Made by a program: the position numbers and the translations under genes. From assembly GCA_037447605.1 (NCBI GenBank), contig CM074810.1, forward strand, positions 3,494,106-3,515,860: 21,755 bases of DNA, read 5' to 3'. The notes under the pieces are model-generated. The model was not told the DNA's origin. It searched no databases and saw only the letters and a list, made by a program, of their open reading frames with translations. This document shows, piece after piece, positions 1 to 10,600 of this stretch. This stretch comes from Zygnema circumcarinatum. Lineage: Eukaryota > Streptophyta > Zygnematophyceae > Zygnematales > Zygnemataceae. The stretch's first letter is position 1. Every line of letters begins with the position of its first letter.

Positions 1-125
1 GGGAGAGGGAGGGAAGGGGGGAGGGGGGAGGGGAGGTAGGTGGGGAGGAAGAGGAGGTATAATGAAAGGAGGTAGTGAGGGAGGAAGGGAGGGAGAGATG
101 ACGGAGAAATCGGAGGCGGAGAGGG
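1..125. repeat. GA-rich low-complexity tract
   Basis: Purine-rich sequence built from GGGA and GGAGG units, with no coding signal. It is the first of many purine/pyrimidine asymmetric tracts in the window. Confidence 0.8.
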
Positions 126-329
126 GGAGGAAGGCGGCGACAGGCATATCAGTAATAGAGTTTTTCCTCACTTCATAACATTTATCTCACTGTGACAAGG
201 GAATTGCCCTATGGAAAGGTGGACCTCAGATGTACATTATGCCACATGTAATTTTTCTGAAATAAAGGTATTCTATTTGCCTATTAGTTATCACATCTTT
301 TTATTTCTGTTATCCACTCCTGTCTCCCA

Positions 330-490
330 GCGCTTCTCCTTCCCACCTTCTCTCCCTCCCTGCCTCCCAGTCCAACCCTTCTTCCAAGGTTGTCGCCTCC
401 TACTCCGCCTCTCTCTCGATCTCCCTCCCTCTCTCTCTATCTCTCTTCCTCTCTTCACTCTTTCTCTCTCTCTCTCTAACCTTCGTCTCC
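330..490. repeat. CT-rich low-complexity tract
   Basis: A run of CCTCC and CTCTCT units. The open reading frame across it (211-501) owes its length to the repeat and encodes only Ser/Leu/Pro-rich sequence, so I do not call it a gene. Confidence 0.75.
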
Positions 491-888
491 CTTTCCCTTG
501 AGGCAGCAGACGGAGTCACTAAATCCACAGTCACACTACAGTAAAAAACCAAGTTGCATGTAAAATTGTGTCTTCAATATTATTAATTTTGTATTAGTAA
601 AAGTAAACAAATTAATAGCAGCGCATCCATTCTGTAATTTTTTTTTCTTCTACTTTCCAATCACGTATCTTGATCTCCAGAATTTTTAGGCAGAGAGTTT
701 TCTGCCCCCATTTCCTAGAACAAATGAAATTTTACGGCTGGAAAACTAAAACGTTACAAACCCAGCACGTCCAATTTAAAAATCAGAAATTTTCCCGATG
801 TAATTAAAAATGAATTCACAAATATGTCCCATCGCTACCAGCTACTGATTACCCACCTGACTTCCCATCCGTCCCTAAGAAAACTCTA
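491..888. other. AT-rich unique sequence, no gene seen
   Basis: About 400 bp of AT-rich, non-repetitive sequence between two CT tracts. I see no exon-like frame, conserved protein block or RNA gene in it. Confidence 0.5.
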
Positions 889-1245
889 GAAACTACTCCT
901 CTCTCCCTCTCTCCCTTACTCTCTCCCTCACTCGCTCTCCCACTCTCTGTCTCCACTCTCTCGTTCCCTCTCGCTCTCCCACTCTTTCTCCCTGTCTCTC
1001 TCTCACCCGTCCACTCTCTCACTCTCTTCCTCACTCTCGCACTGCCTCTTTCTCCTCTCCCTCTCTCGCTCGGCCCCCCACTCACGCTCCTCCTGTTTCC
1101 TTCCTCTCTTTCTCCCCCACCTTATCGCCCCCTCCCTCTCTCTGCCTCTTCCCTCTTCCCCCCTCTCTCACTCCCTCTCCCCTCTCTCTCCCCCCTCTCT
1201 GTCTCCCTCTCCCATCTCTCTCCCCCTCTCTCTCTCACCTTGTTC
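889..1245. repeat. Degenerate CTCTC/CTCCC tract
   Basis: Roughly 350 bp of imperfect CT-rich sequence. The Arg/Glu/Gly-rich frame on the opposite strand (849-1085) is a by-product of the repeat. Confidence 0.8.
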
Positions 1246-1254
1246 CTGTTCCCT

Positions 1255-1540
1255 CCGTCTGTGGCCACCCACTTGGAGTCAGCGCCTCTCCTATGAGCTT
1301 CTCCAACACGCCACCTGGCAGCACCTCACTGGCTGCGCCGTTTCCCACCGCCTTAATGGGCGCCACGTGGCGTACTCTCATAGGCGCGCAGGGTGCAAGG
1401 GGAATGCGCCTGTGCGGACGGAGCGCGCGGCCGGGCAAGAAGGAGGAGGCGGCCAATGGGGGGGCGCCACCTGGCGGGCGCGCTTCGCTCAGAGCGACCG
1501 ACGAGCAGACGGGGAGGTATCTGCAGGCAGCCATGACGGG
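1255..1540. promoter_or_regulatory. GC-rich island with G-box palindromes
   Basis: This GC- and CpG-rich stretch lies between a CT tract and a GA tract. It contains the perfect 12-bp palindrome CGCCACGTGGCG at 1361-1372, with the bZIP/bHLH G-box core CACGTG. It also has relatives GCCACCTGGC near 1309 and CGCCACCTGGCG near 1465, and a CCAAT element near 1453. Another GCCACGTGGC is at 1708-1717. The composition and clustering resemble a promoter island, but the nearest supported start codon is about 2 kb downstream, so the target is unknown. It could serve a gene beyond the left edge, a long 5' leader, or be a repeat fragment. Confidence 0.35.
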
Positions 1541-1706
1541 AGGAGCGAGAGAGAGAGAGGGGGAGAGAGAGTGAGAGGGGGAGGAGAGAGAGAGGGAGGG
1601 AGAGAGAGAGGGAGAGAGAGACACAGATGGTGGGGAGAAAGAGAGGGAGAGCGGGAGAGAGGGGGGGAAGAGAGGGAGGGGGAGTGAGGGACAGAGAGAG
1701 AGAGTG
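1541..1706. repeat. GA-rich microsatellite-like tract
   Basis: Imperfect GAGAGA and GGGA repeats covering about 165 bp. Open frames in both directions reflect the repeat and nothing in them is recognisable. Confidence 0.85.
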
Positions 1707-1857
1707 AGCCACGTGGCGAGTCCTCAGGGCGGTTCTCCCCCGAGCCTGGGCCCTGGGCCCGGGGGCAGTGGCGCTTTTGTACGGATTGGTTGTACGGAGT
1801 GAAGCCACTGGACGGATTGTGTACCAACCGTACGTGCCTACGTACGGCATTGGGCGC

Positions 1858-1918
1858 CAAAAAAAAGAGAGAGAAAGAGAAAGTGAAAGAAGAAAAAGAG
1901 AGAAGAAAAAGAATCGAG
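1858..1918. repeat. A/G-only purine tract
   Basis: An almost uninterrupted run of A and G (AAAGAGAGA-like units) after a stretch rich in TACG palindromes. Confidence 0.7.
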
Positions 1919-2050
1919 AATGATCTATTCAAGGCATTGTACCAATGTTAGTTAACATGTGGCTAGAATTGCAGAAAACTGATCGTTGATTGGTTGATGG
2001 ACATACAATTTTATTTTATTTCTTATAAATGAAAATTGAGATGTGGCATT

Positions 2051-2216
2051 GGTCTCACTATGGCGATGATGCCATCAAATGTGCATGGCCAACATCAGCA
2101 TGGGGAACCACGAAGAATTGGTCTGGCTTGCATGGAAATGCAAAGGAATTGATCTCACGATGGTGATGATGCCATCAAATGTACATGGACAGCATCAGCA
2201 TGGGAAAGGAACCACG
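2051..2216 (+). repeat. Two-copy direct repeat, 100-bp period
   Basis: Copy 1 (2051-2104) and copy 2 (2151-2204) align over 54 bp with six mismatches and share GATGATGCCATCAAATGT-type sequence. A further GAACCACGA block follows in both copies, offset by 4 bp in the second. The unit encodes nothing recognisable. Confidence 0.75.
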
Positions 2217-2221
2217 AGGAA

Positions 2222-3330
2222 CACCTGGGCGCAAAGGACCTAAGGACAAAAGAAAGGAGCTTGGGAGCAAGTTCTACGGCTCGGCTCAACACCGCTTCAA
2301 GCCCTCTCTAGAAGTCAACAAGGCAGCGCCTCAATGGGGGATCGGAGATGTGGCCAATGGAGTTCCAAGCATGTTAGGGAAGGTGTCCGTACGGTCTGGC
2401 CGGCGGTTGCAGCAGACGCAGGGGAGGGGTTGAGTTTTGGGGAACTTGCGCGCATGCAAGTGGGACATGGCTCTAGTGCTGGGAGGGCGGCCGTGGGAGG
2501 GCATGCGAGGGGTGGGCGGTGGCGCGCTCTCATGCTAGCTCATGAAAACAATGCTTCAGGATCTATAGCCAAAGCAACTTTCAGTGGCTGATTTGAGAGA
2601 GAATTGAACGGATCTTGGCACCGAATTGGCTATTGTGAGAAGGTCCTGGGAATGTAAGAGGATTTGTTGGAGAGCTTGAATGGAGGCATCGCCACCATTG
2701 AATTAGTGGAATCAGAACATTGTCACAAATACCTGTTTTTGTTATTGTTCATGTTGTTGTTGAACAACAGTGTCCACATTCACGTCGAGGTGAGAGTTGT
2801 GGCATTGTTCTCCAAGGAGGGTTTCACGTCCACCCCAAACCTTACAGCCCCATATTCAGCCGCCGTACATAAAGTGCGTCCAAAAGGCATACGGACCGTA
2901 CAGATTGTACTGTACGGTGATCGGCGACAGCCAATAAGGACTCGACACGTGGATGCCTGAAGAGCTCCTCCCTGGGAGCTGTATGGCATCCATGGTTCAA
3001 TGGCTGCTTTTCAAGGTGCTGCTGGCAGTGGGGGCTGCGTGTTGCTTGCCGCCATGGCTTCCAAGACTTATTGCACGGAATGGCGGCGGCTGAAACCTTG
3101 CCTGAAGGACAGCATGTGACTGCATTGACGGAGGGAGGCATTTCTCTTTTTTTTGGGGCCCGAATATGCTTGTAAAACACTCGTCAAGAAGGCAATCCCA
3201 AGATGAACAAATTCTCTTTTTGAAACCTGTTCCGTGAATTTTTATCGGGTAATGAATTTCTGGCTTATCAGATTTCTCCTGCTGGCCTTTTGCTCTCCTC
3301 TAGAAGCTCCAGATGTTAGCCAGCTGTGCA
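2222..3330. other. Upstream intergenic sequence, no supported gene
   Basis: About 1.1 kb of mostly unique sequence. Short frames on either strand (for example 2179-2433 + and 2842-3180 -) match no family I recognise and have no splice support. Part of it may be promoter or 5' leader of the gene starting at 3518. It contains the palindrome CCGTACGG (2387-2394) and a 9-bp inverted repeat (2895-2918). Confidence 0.4.
2895..2918. repeat. Small perfect inverted repeat
   Basis: ACCGTACAG (2895-2903) and CTGTACGGT (2910-2918) are exact reverse complements separated by 6 bp. They form a potential hairpin or a dimeric protein-binding site. Confidence 0.6.
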
Positions 3331-3334
3331 GAAA

Positions 3335-3343
3335 TTAGGGTTT
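3335..3343 (-). promoter_or_regulatory. Telo-box (AAACCCTAA)
   Basis: TTAGGGTTT on the + strand, which is the plant telo-box in minus orientation, begins 183 bp before the ATG at 3518. In plants such elements occur near transcription starts, often of genes for translation or RNA-processing factors, and are bound by Myb-like telobox proteins. The role here is inferred from motif and position only. Confidence 0.45.
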
Positions 3344-3517
3344 GTTGTACGATAACAGCTTGACAGCTGTTCTCGTTATCGAAAAAAGCGAGCGATTCCC
3401 GAAATCTGCGAGGCTCTTCAACATCAACATTCGTCCTTGTTGTTGAACATTCACCAATATTTGTTTCACTGCCCTTTGGAAGGCATCGTCTGCATTTGAA
3501 GTATTGACTGCCAGAAA

Positions 3518-3757
3518 ATGGGAGACCCTGTTAGTAGCGCTTCTGCTGCAGAAGCTTCTGCTGAATGGAAGGACGGTGGTGCTAGAGCATTTGCCTTGCA
3601 AGGGAATGTTTCAGCTCAAGCAGAATGCTGGGAAGTTGCTGAACGCCGCATTCAGCAGCTGATAGAAAGAATTCAGCCTACCAAGAGAGCAGAAGAAAGG
3701 AGGAATGCTGTTTCTAAGTATGTGCAGTCCTTGATTCGCAAGTGCATCGACTGCCAT
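3518..3757 (+). CDS. Nucleotidyltransferase exon 1
   Basis: Encodes residues 1-80. It starts at an ATG in a favourable AAAATGG context and ends in phase 0 before a strong GTAAGT donor. The product is a helical N-terminal segment with paired Glu/Arg residues (ERRIQQLIERIQPTKRAEER) that leads into the catalytic fold. Confidence 0.85.
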
Positions 3758-4574
3758 GTAAGTATTTTAATTCCAGCTCTTGCCTTCACGACAAAGCACT
3801 AGCTTACCAGTATTTCGACGTATTTCGACGTAGAACGCTGAGAATCTGAAATTTCTGGCTTATTTTAAAGCCTAGCCTGCCAGTATTTTGACATATTTTG
3901 ACGTACTTCGATGTAGAACGCTGAGAATCTGAAAGCCTAGCTTATTTGAAGCTATACTTTTCTGGCAGGTCTTTATGTTTGGCTCTGTGCCGCTGAAGAC
4001 ATACCTTCCCGATGGCGACATTGACTTGACAGCCTTTTCTCGGCATCAGAATGTGAAGGATGCCTGGGCAAATGAAGTGAAGGCGGTTTTGGAAGCGGAA
4101 GAGCAGAAGCATGACGCTGTGTTTCGAGTGAAGGAGGTCCAATACATTCAAGCTGAGGTCGGATTTTCTCAGAGAGACTTTATTTCATCAAACCCCGCAT
4201 TCCACGTTCAGAAAGTGAAGTATGAGATAATATGCGTGGCAGTTCTGCATGTCTGTTGCACCTGAAATGGTTCTTGAATAATTCTTGGCGTCCGTGTTCA
4301 GGTGAAGATTATCAAGTGCCTGGTGGAGAACATTGTTGTAGACGTATCTTTCAATCAACTGGGAGGACTTTGCACTTTGTGTTTTCTAGAGGAGGTAAGT
4401 CATGGTTTAGGCTAGTCGAGCATGTCATAGTTACGGTGAAAAATCGTTGGTTAGGGTGTCACAAATCTTCAACAAAAACTACGCCACAGGCAGTTTTTGT
4501 CCTATAAATTCACCTGCGCTGTTTGTTGTGTACAAACCTACTCAGGGAACTCGATTTTAATATGCCTGAATTAT

Positions 4575-4652
<78 letters not shown>

Positions 4653-7600
4653 AGAGAAGGTGAAGCTTTTGGTATTGACTTGCTTGTGATTGAGCTAGTG
4701 CCTTGTTCAAAGCTTGCAGGTGGATCGACTAATAGGACGCAATCACTTATTCAAGCGAAGCATTATACTAGTTAAGGCTTGGTGTTATTATGAGAGCCGC
4801 ATTCTTGGTGCTCATCATGGCCTCATTTCCACTTATGGACTGGAGACTTTGGTGCTGTATATCTTCAATGTATTCCATGCAAGCCTCAAGGGTCCCCTGC
4901 AGGTACGTTCAAACATGGTCTGTCGGTCAAGTGCTTAGTCGTGGTTGTAGTACGCTTGTGGTCATGTGCATGGTCGTGGTATGGTCATGGTCATGTGGAT
5001 TGTCGTAGTCATAGTCACAATCATGGTCATGACTATGGTGCTAGTATGATTACGGTCATGACCACAGTTACGGTTTTAAAATGTGGTATTGCACGATCGT
5101 GGCTATTTTTGCAGTCGTGCTCGTGAACGCAGTCTCTGGTCACGCTTGTAGCCATTGGTTTGACATGATGGTGATTGACCTTAGTTTCGTTTTTGGAAAT
5201 GGGCACAGAAACATACGATAGTGTTTTTGGCTCTCTGAGATTTTCATCAGTTCAAAATCTGCACAATATACTGCAGCTGAATGTTTAGTGGATAAATAAA
5301 AACTTGAGATCCACGTAAGGGACTGTTCCCATAATTGCACAGCTGCCTCTTTTTTGGTATCTGCAGGTGCTTCTCAAGTTTCTGGAGTTTTTCAGTACTT
5401 TTGACTGGGACAATTACTGCGTTAGTCTTCGTGGACCTGTCCCATTGGCTTCACTTCCCAAAATTTTGGGTAGGTTCTCCTTTACCTTTCTTTTTCTTAC
5501 AGCTCAACTTCAATCTAAAATTTTATGTTGAGAGTTTATTCGAGGGATAATGAAGTTACCTGCATGTTTTGCTCCTCGTCTCTGTGCCTGACAGTCCCTT
5601 ACCCCTCCATCGCTTCTCCCATCTGCCGTGATGCTAGGGCTCCCACCTCCCTTTCCTTCTGTTAGCTCCCTTTCTTCTTATTCCCTTCCCTCCCTCATTC
5701 ATCTTGAGGCTTCACTCTAATTGCCTTGGAGCCGTCGGAGGGGAGCAGCCGAGATTAAGGGCTGGTTGCTGTTCCAAAATCAATGATATGGAGTTTAAAC
5801 GAAAAGGACTGGGGACTTTTATAAGGATGGCAGCTGTGGCTTAACTCCTTTTCCATTCGACAACCCGTTGCATTGAAACTTATAAGGCTTCGTGTTCATC
5901 TGCTGAATTGGAATCTTACATACAATGAATTTGCTGATTCTGTGCAGCTCAACCTCCTGCAGGAGATGGGGGCGACCTGCTGCTCCATGAGGAATTTTTG
6001 GCGGAGTGTACAGCCAACTATTCAGTCAATAGAGGCCTTCCAGATGCGAAAGATCGCCAGTTTGCTCCTAAGTTCATGAATGTTATCGATCCTCTTCTTG
6101 ACTCCAACAATCTTGGACGGAGCGTGAGTAAAGGTTAGTCGACTAACTTGACTAGTTCAATTGCATGTGCCGATCACCGCGTGGTTGAATTCTTTCAATG
6201 CCTTAACTTCTCGATGAATGCATGAGGAGCTGCTGCAGAGCTTGAATGGAAAACAATTTAGGAAAGGGCGAACGAGACGTTGGAAAATAATTTCATCAAG
6301 TCGAGTCGCCGAGGGAAGCAGTTGCTTGATTAGCCTACCTTTGATTAAGCATGCAAAAATTTCTTAACCACTCGTTTGAGCACATAAGTTGTGGATCAAC
6401 AGTGGAAATGAGTGGGTTGTGTTGCAGGAAACTTCCATCGGATACGTAGTGCCTTCGCTTACGCTGCAAAAAAGCTTACGGGTATTCTTACTGGCCCAGA
6501 GGGGAGTGTAGTAGAAGAACTTGACAGTTTTTTCAGGAATACTTGGGAGCGGAACAAATTAGGGTTACGTCCAGATGCGCCAAAGCCAATCCCAGGAAGA
6601 CAGCTGTACAGCTATCCAACTTTAGCACAGAATTTGCATTTGAATGGGAGGGTTCCCGGAGTGGCGAATTTGATGGTGCCAACTTCGCGAAATAGTGGAG
6701 GCATGGATAGAAGGGAAGAAGAGTCTGGAGAACTTCGTAGAGGACCTGCTCTTCCCGATCGATTAAATGGGACTGTTCCATATGCAGGCCCAATCACTTG
6801 GCATAGTACTATTCCTTCACTTATCCCCAGACCGCCTGGGGAGTTGAACCACTTAGGTTGGTCTCCAGAATTGACCTCGAGAGTTCTTAAGGAGGCAGAA
6901 CAACAAGGATATGATCCAGTATTATTGGCGCAGCTTAGAAGCACTTGGGAAGATGCCAATGGAGAGTTGAGTTTGCAGGTGGGAAATCTTGATCCACGTG
7001 TGGGTTTTGCAGGGATGAGAAAGGGAGAGCAGGGGGGAATGGATCAAAATCCTATGTTGGGGGTTTGGAATGGAGTTGCGGCTGTGAATTCGAATTGGGA
7101 ATCTGCACGACAAGGAGGAGGACAATCGGAAAGGCAAGAATCAGAAAAATGGGGAACAAAAAGCAGTTGGAGGCATGGAGAAGGGCAGGGTCCGTTGGCG
7201 TTACCGTTACACCCGGAAGGGAGCAGGGAGGCCATTAGGGAGTTGACACCTGGCGAGGCTCGAGCGTCTGAGGGTCTCCAAGAAAGTGGGCAGGACCGTG
7301 CTCAGGGACAGGAGGAGTTGGGAAATGAAGGGCTGCTTGATGCTGTCAGGTCTAGTGAGGAGAGGCAAGTGAGAGAGAGAGAAAGCGAAGGGGAAAGGGC
7401 AAGAGATGGCAACAACCCCATGGAAGTTGCGAATGGTTCCTCTGGAGGGAAGGAACTTTTCCAGGTGTTGCCCAAAAAGCCGGTGAGGAAGAATGAGGAA
7501 GAAGCAAAAAGACTAAAGTGAATTTTTCAGAAATTAACTACTAAAAGTGTGAGAAAGCATAGGTTTTCCTCAAAGCCTCTCTTCTTGGGTAACGAGAGCA

Positions 7601-10600
7601 ACCCTCGAAGAAATACTATACAAAAATACAACATACGAACCCTAATTGCCTACATATGGATGCAGATTTGTAGAATGTGCAATCATTTTTCTATTTTGTA
7701 GCTTGTCTGCTTATAGAACTTGCCAGGTCTGCCCAATTTCATCGATGTGGGATTTGACATGAACTACTTTTAGAGGCAGGCTTACGCAGATTCAAACCTA
7801 TATTCAATGTGTATAATTTGATGCACGGGCCGATAGAATAGGTTAACGAATTGTGGCATCGTATTCATGTATGTCTGGCAAAGCCTTCGGTACATGTGAC
7901 ATCTTTTGCTAAGGTCACTGATTCTAAAATTGGTCTTTGAGCACAGGGATCGATATCTGAGACTGCCCCAATGCGAGTGATGCCCCCTCATGCACCTCCA
8001 AGTGCACGAAGAAGTGCTCACTCTATTACTCCGGAAGCCTCTCCTCCCGATAACGACCAATCCACCACTATTCATGTCCTCCCAGAAAACCAATCGTTGT
8101 ACTTGCAAGAAACTGTTTCTGGGTCTAGACAAGTAGCCAACAACGTCGGAAATTCTATGGATATGTCCCATACAAGAGGAATTCCCCAGCCTCCTTATGC
8201 AGGTAGACCAGCTGCTGCTAGACGGTTGGCTACTGCTATCACTTCAGGTCCGGGACGAGGCTTCTCAGGCACGGAAATGGACGATGAGGAATTGGTGAAA
8301 GCTGAAAGGAGGAAAGATCGGCACGTCTCAATGCAATCTCAACAAAGTCAAAGTCAACATCAACATCAAGGAAAGCAGGCAGTCGAGAGAGGCTCGTCTG
8401 ACGACCTTGCGCGTCAAGAAAATGCGAGTGAGCAAGTAGTAGTTCATAATTCTGTGGTAAATCCTAACTCTGGCAGTAACAACCAGTTGCCTCGTTCAGC
8501 TTTAAGAGTTCACATCCCTGATCAAAACAAATTTCCATTTTTGGCTCCATCCCCGACTGCAGCGCAGCGGGCCTCAATTGCAAGCCTTCCGTACGGTGGA
8601 GTGTTTCTCAACTCCGTACAAGGGGGTGGGTGGATGCAGCAGAGAGGGGGAGTTCGGGGAGGAATAGGAGATACCAACTTGGATACACTTCTTCCTAAAG
8701 CGAACGGGCATTTAGGGACTCAGATTGAGGCAAGCCAACATCAGAATGGAAGCAAGTTGATACCTCCAGAAAGCGCAGAGAAGGGACAAGTGGCAGCAAA
8801 GGATATGGAGACAGTATCAGCAGCTAGAGGGGAGCAGGGAAAAGGGTTATCTGGAAGCAATCACGGTTCAAATGTGGAGAGCAAGCGAGATGCGAAAGAC
8901 GGGCTTGATAGCGATGAGCCTGTGTCAACTGATGCCCACCCCACACTTGATTCAAGGCTTGAAGACAGGAAGAAAAATGATCGAACTCCTGAAAGCATGC
9001 TTGCAAGGACGATAGATTCTGGTGGCCATGAAGGGATTAATGCTCCTCCACCTACTCTTTCACAAGTAGCAGTTGAAAGAAGCTCCGCGTATCCACAACT
9101 GATGGCTTCTCCTGGGAATGCAGCTGCTCCTCCCCTTCCTATCATGCCGCTCGGATTTGTACACTCCCATGGAATCAGCCCCCCCCGCACGGCTGCTTTA
9201 GCTGTAGCCGGGTCCCCCATAGACATGCCGGGACTCCCAACCCATGCTTCCTCTATGCAACCTTCATCTACCTCACATATGCCGCCGCATATTGTACCTC
9301 GTCCAGGAGTTATGTTATCTGGTGGAAATCCCTCTCAGGCAGCATCACCATTCATGATGGCATCCTCACATGCATCCAGTCCTCCAAATCCTCTTTTCTC
9401 AATGGCAGGGGTGCCTACAGCATATGGGGTTCTTCCAATTCGACATGGCGGCCTGCCAACCGTTGATCCTGGGTTTCAGTTTATTGGAGTCGGAGCTATG
9501 CAGAGGCCTCCTTCTCTACCTGGAATGCAGTTGGCTGGAATGGCACAAGGGTCCTTTTCTCCACAGTACCCTTTGATGGCTGTATATAGTCCGCAGGGCT
9601 CCTTCTCACATCTGCAATATTCGTACATTGTGGGGGTTCATCCGGAGGAGGTAGAAGGCTTCCACTCGCGCTTGGATATGACAGGTGGGGCCCTGAGCAG
9701 AACCGGAAGCTCAGGGAGTCTGGATAGTAATGGAGATGTATTTCTTAACGGAGGAAACGGCGATTTGTTTGGTGGTATTGGTGGCCTACCAGAGGGTAGA
9801 CTGCAGGCTCAAGGAGAGGTAGGAATGAGTACCGGCATTCCATTACAAGGAGGAGATGCACGAGCGGTGGTAAACAATGGAGAGGTTGGAGTGCCAACTG
9901 CGGAATGCTCTCAAGAAGATTTTCTCAGTGGAGATTTCGATGCCCATCGTGTCAATCTTGAGTTTGGAAGAAGATGCCAAACCTCAAAACTAAACGGCTC
10001 TAGTGGGCCCTCCCCCCTCGCCTCTCTTCCAATTGGGGCAGTCTCTAATAGCAGAGCAAAGGACAGTAGAAGTGGGTCAAACTCTTCACTTGGGCCAAGC
10101 CCTCTAGGCCTCGGTTCAGGGCCTACGCTAACCGCTACTCTTAATGGGGGCATTTCTTCGTTAAATTTAGGGCCCCCTCAAAGTGGACCCGGCGCGTTTT
10201 CTCAAAGAGATCGTTTTCAACGTTCGGCCTCTATGCCTGGTAACGGAGCTCTGTCAGCTGCCGGTAGCAGAAACGCATATGCAGAGGAGATGGGTTGGAA
10301 TATTCGGGGAGGACCTGGAGGGGTTTACCCAGGTACTGGAGTATTTCCAACTGTGAATGCAGCGTATGGCCATATGGCAGGTGGCTTCAGTGATGCAGCA
10401 AGTGGCTACCCACTCACTGGACAATTCGTGGGAAATTTGGTGCGTGCAACAAGCCCTTTTTGTGGCATCCTATGAAAAGAGGGGGGGAGAGAGAGAGAGA
10501 GAGATGGGAGGGGAGGGAGGCAGCGGCATGGAAGTTGAAACGTGACTGTGCTTTTCTAGCCTTGGAACACAAGCTTTGTTGACCCCTCCACTCTCTCTCT

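Noticed and set aside
1235-1932. Minus-strand Ser/Leu-rich frames and the plus-strand frames opposite
   Set aside because: They overlap each other in several frames over GA repeats and a GC island, and no family is recognisable.
5873-6079. Met-initiated frame of 68 codons over exon 6
   Set aside because: Wrong frame. The frame set by exon 5 phase 1 gives the conserved DPLLDSNNLGRSV block.
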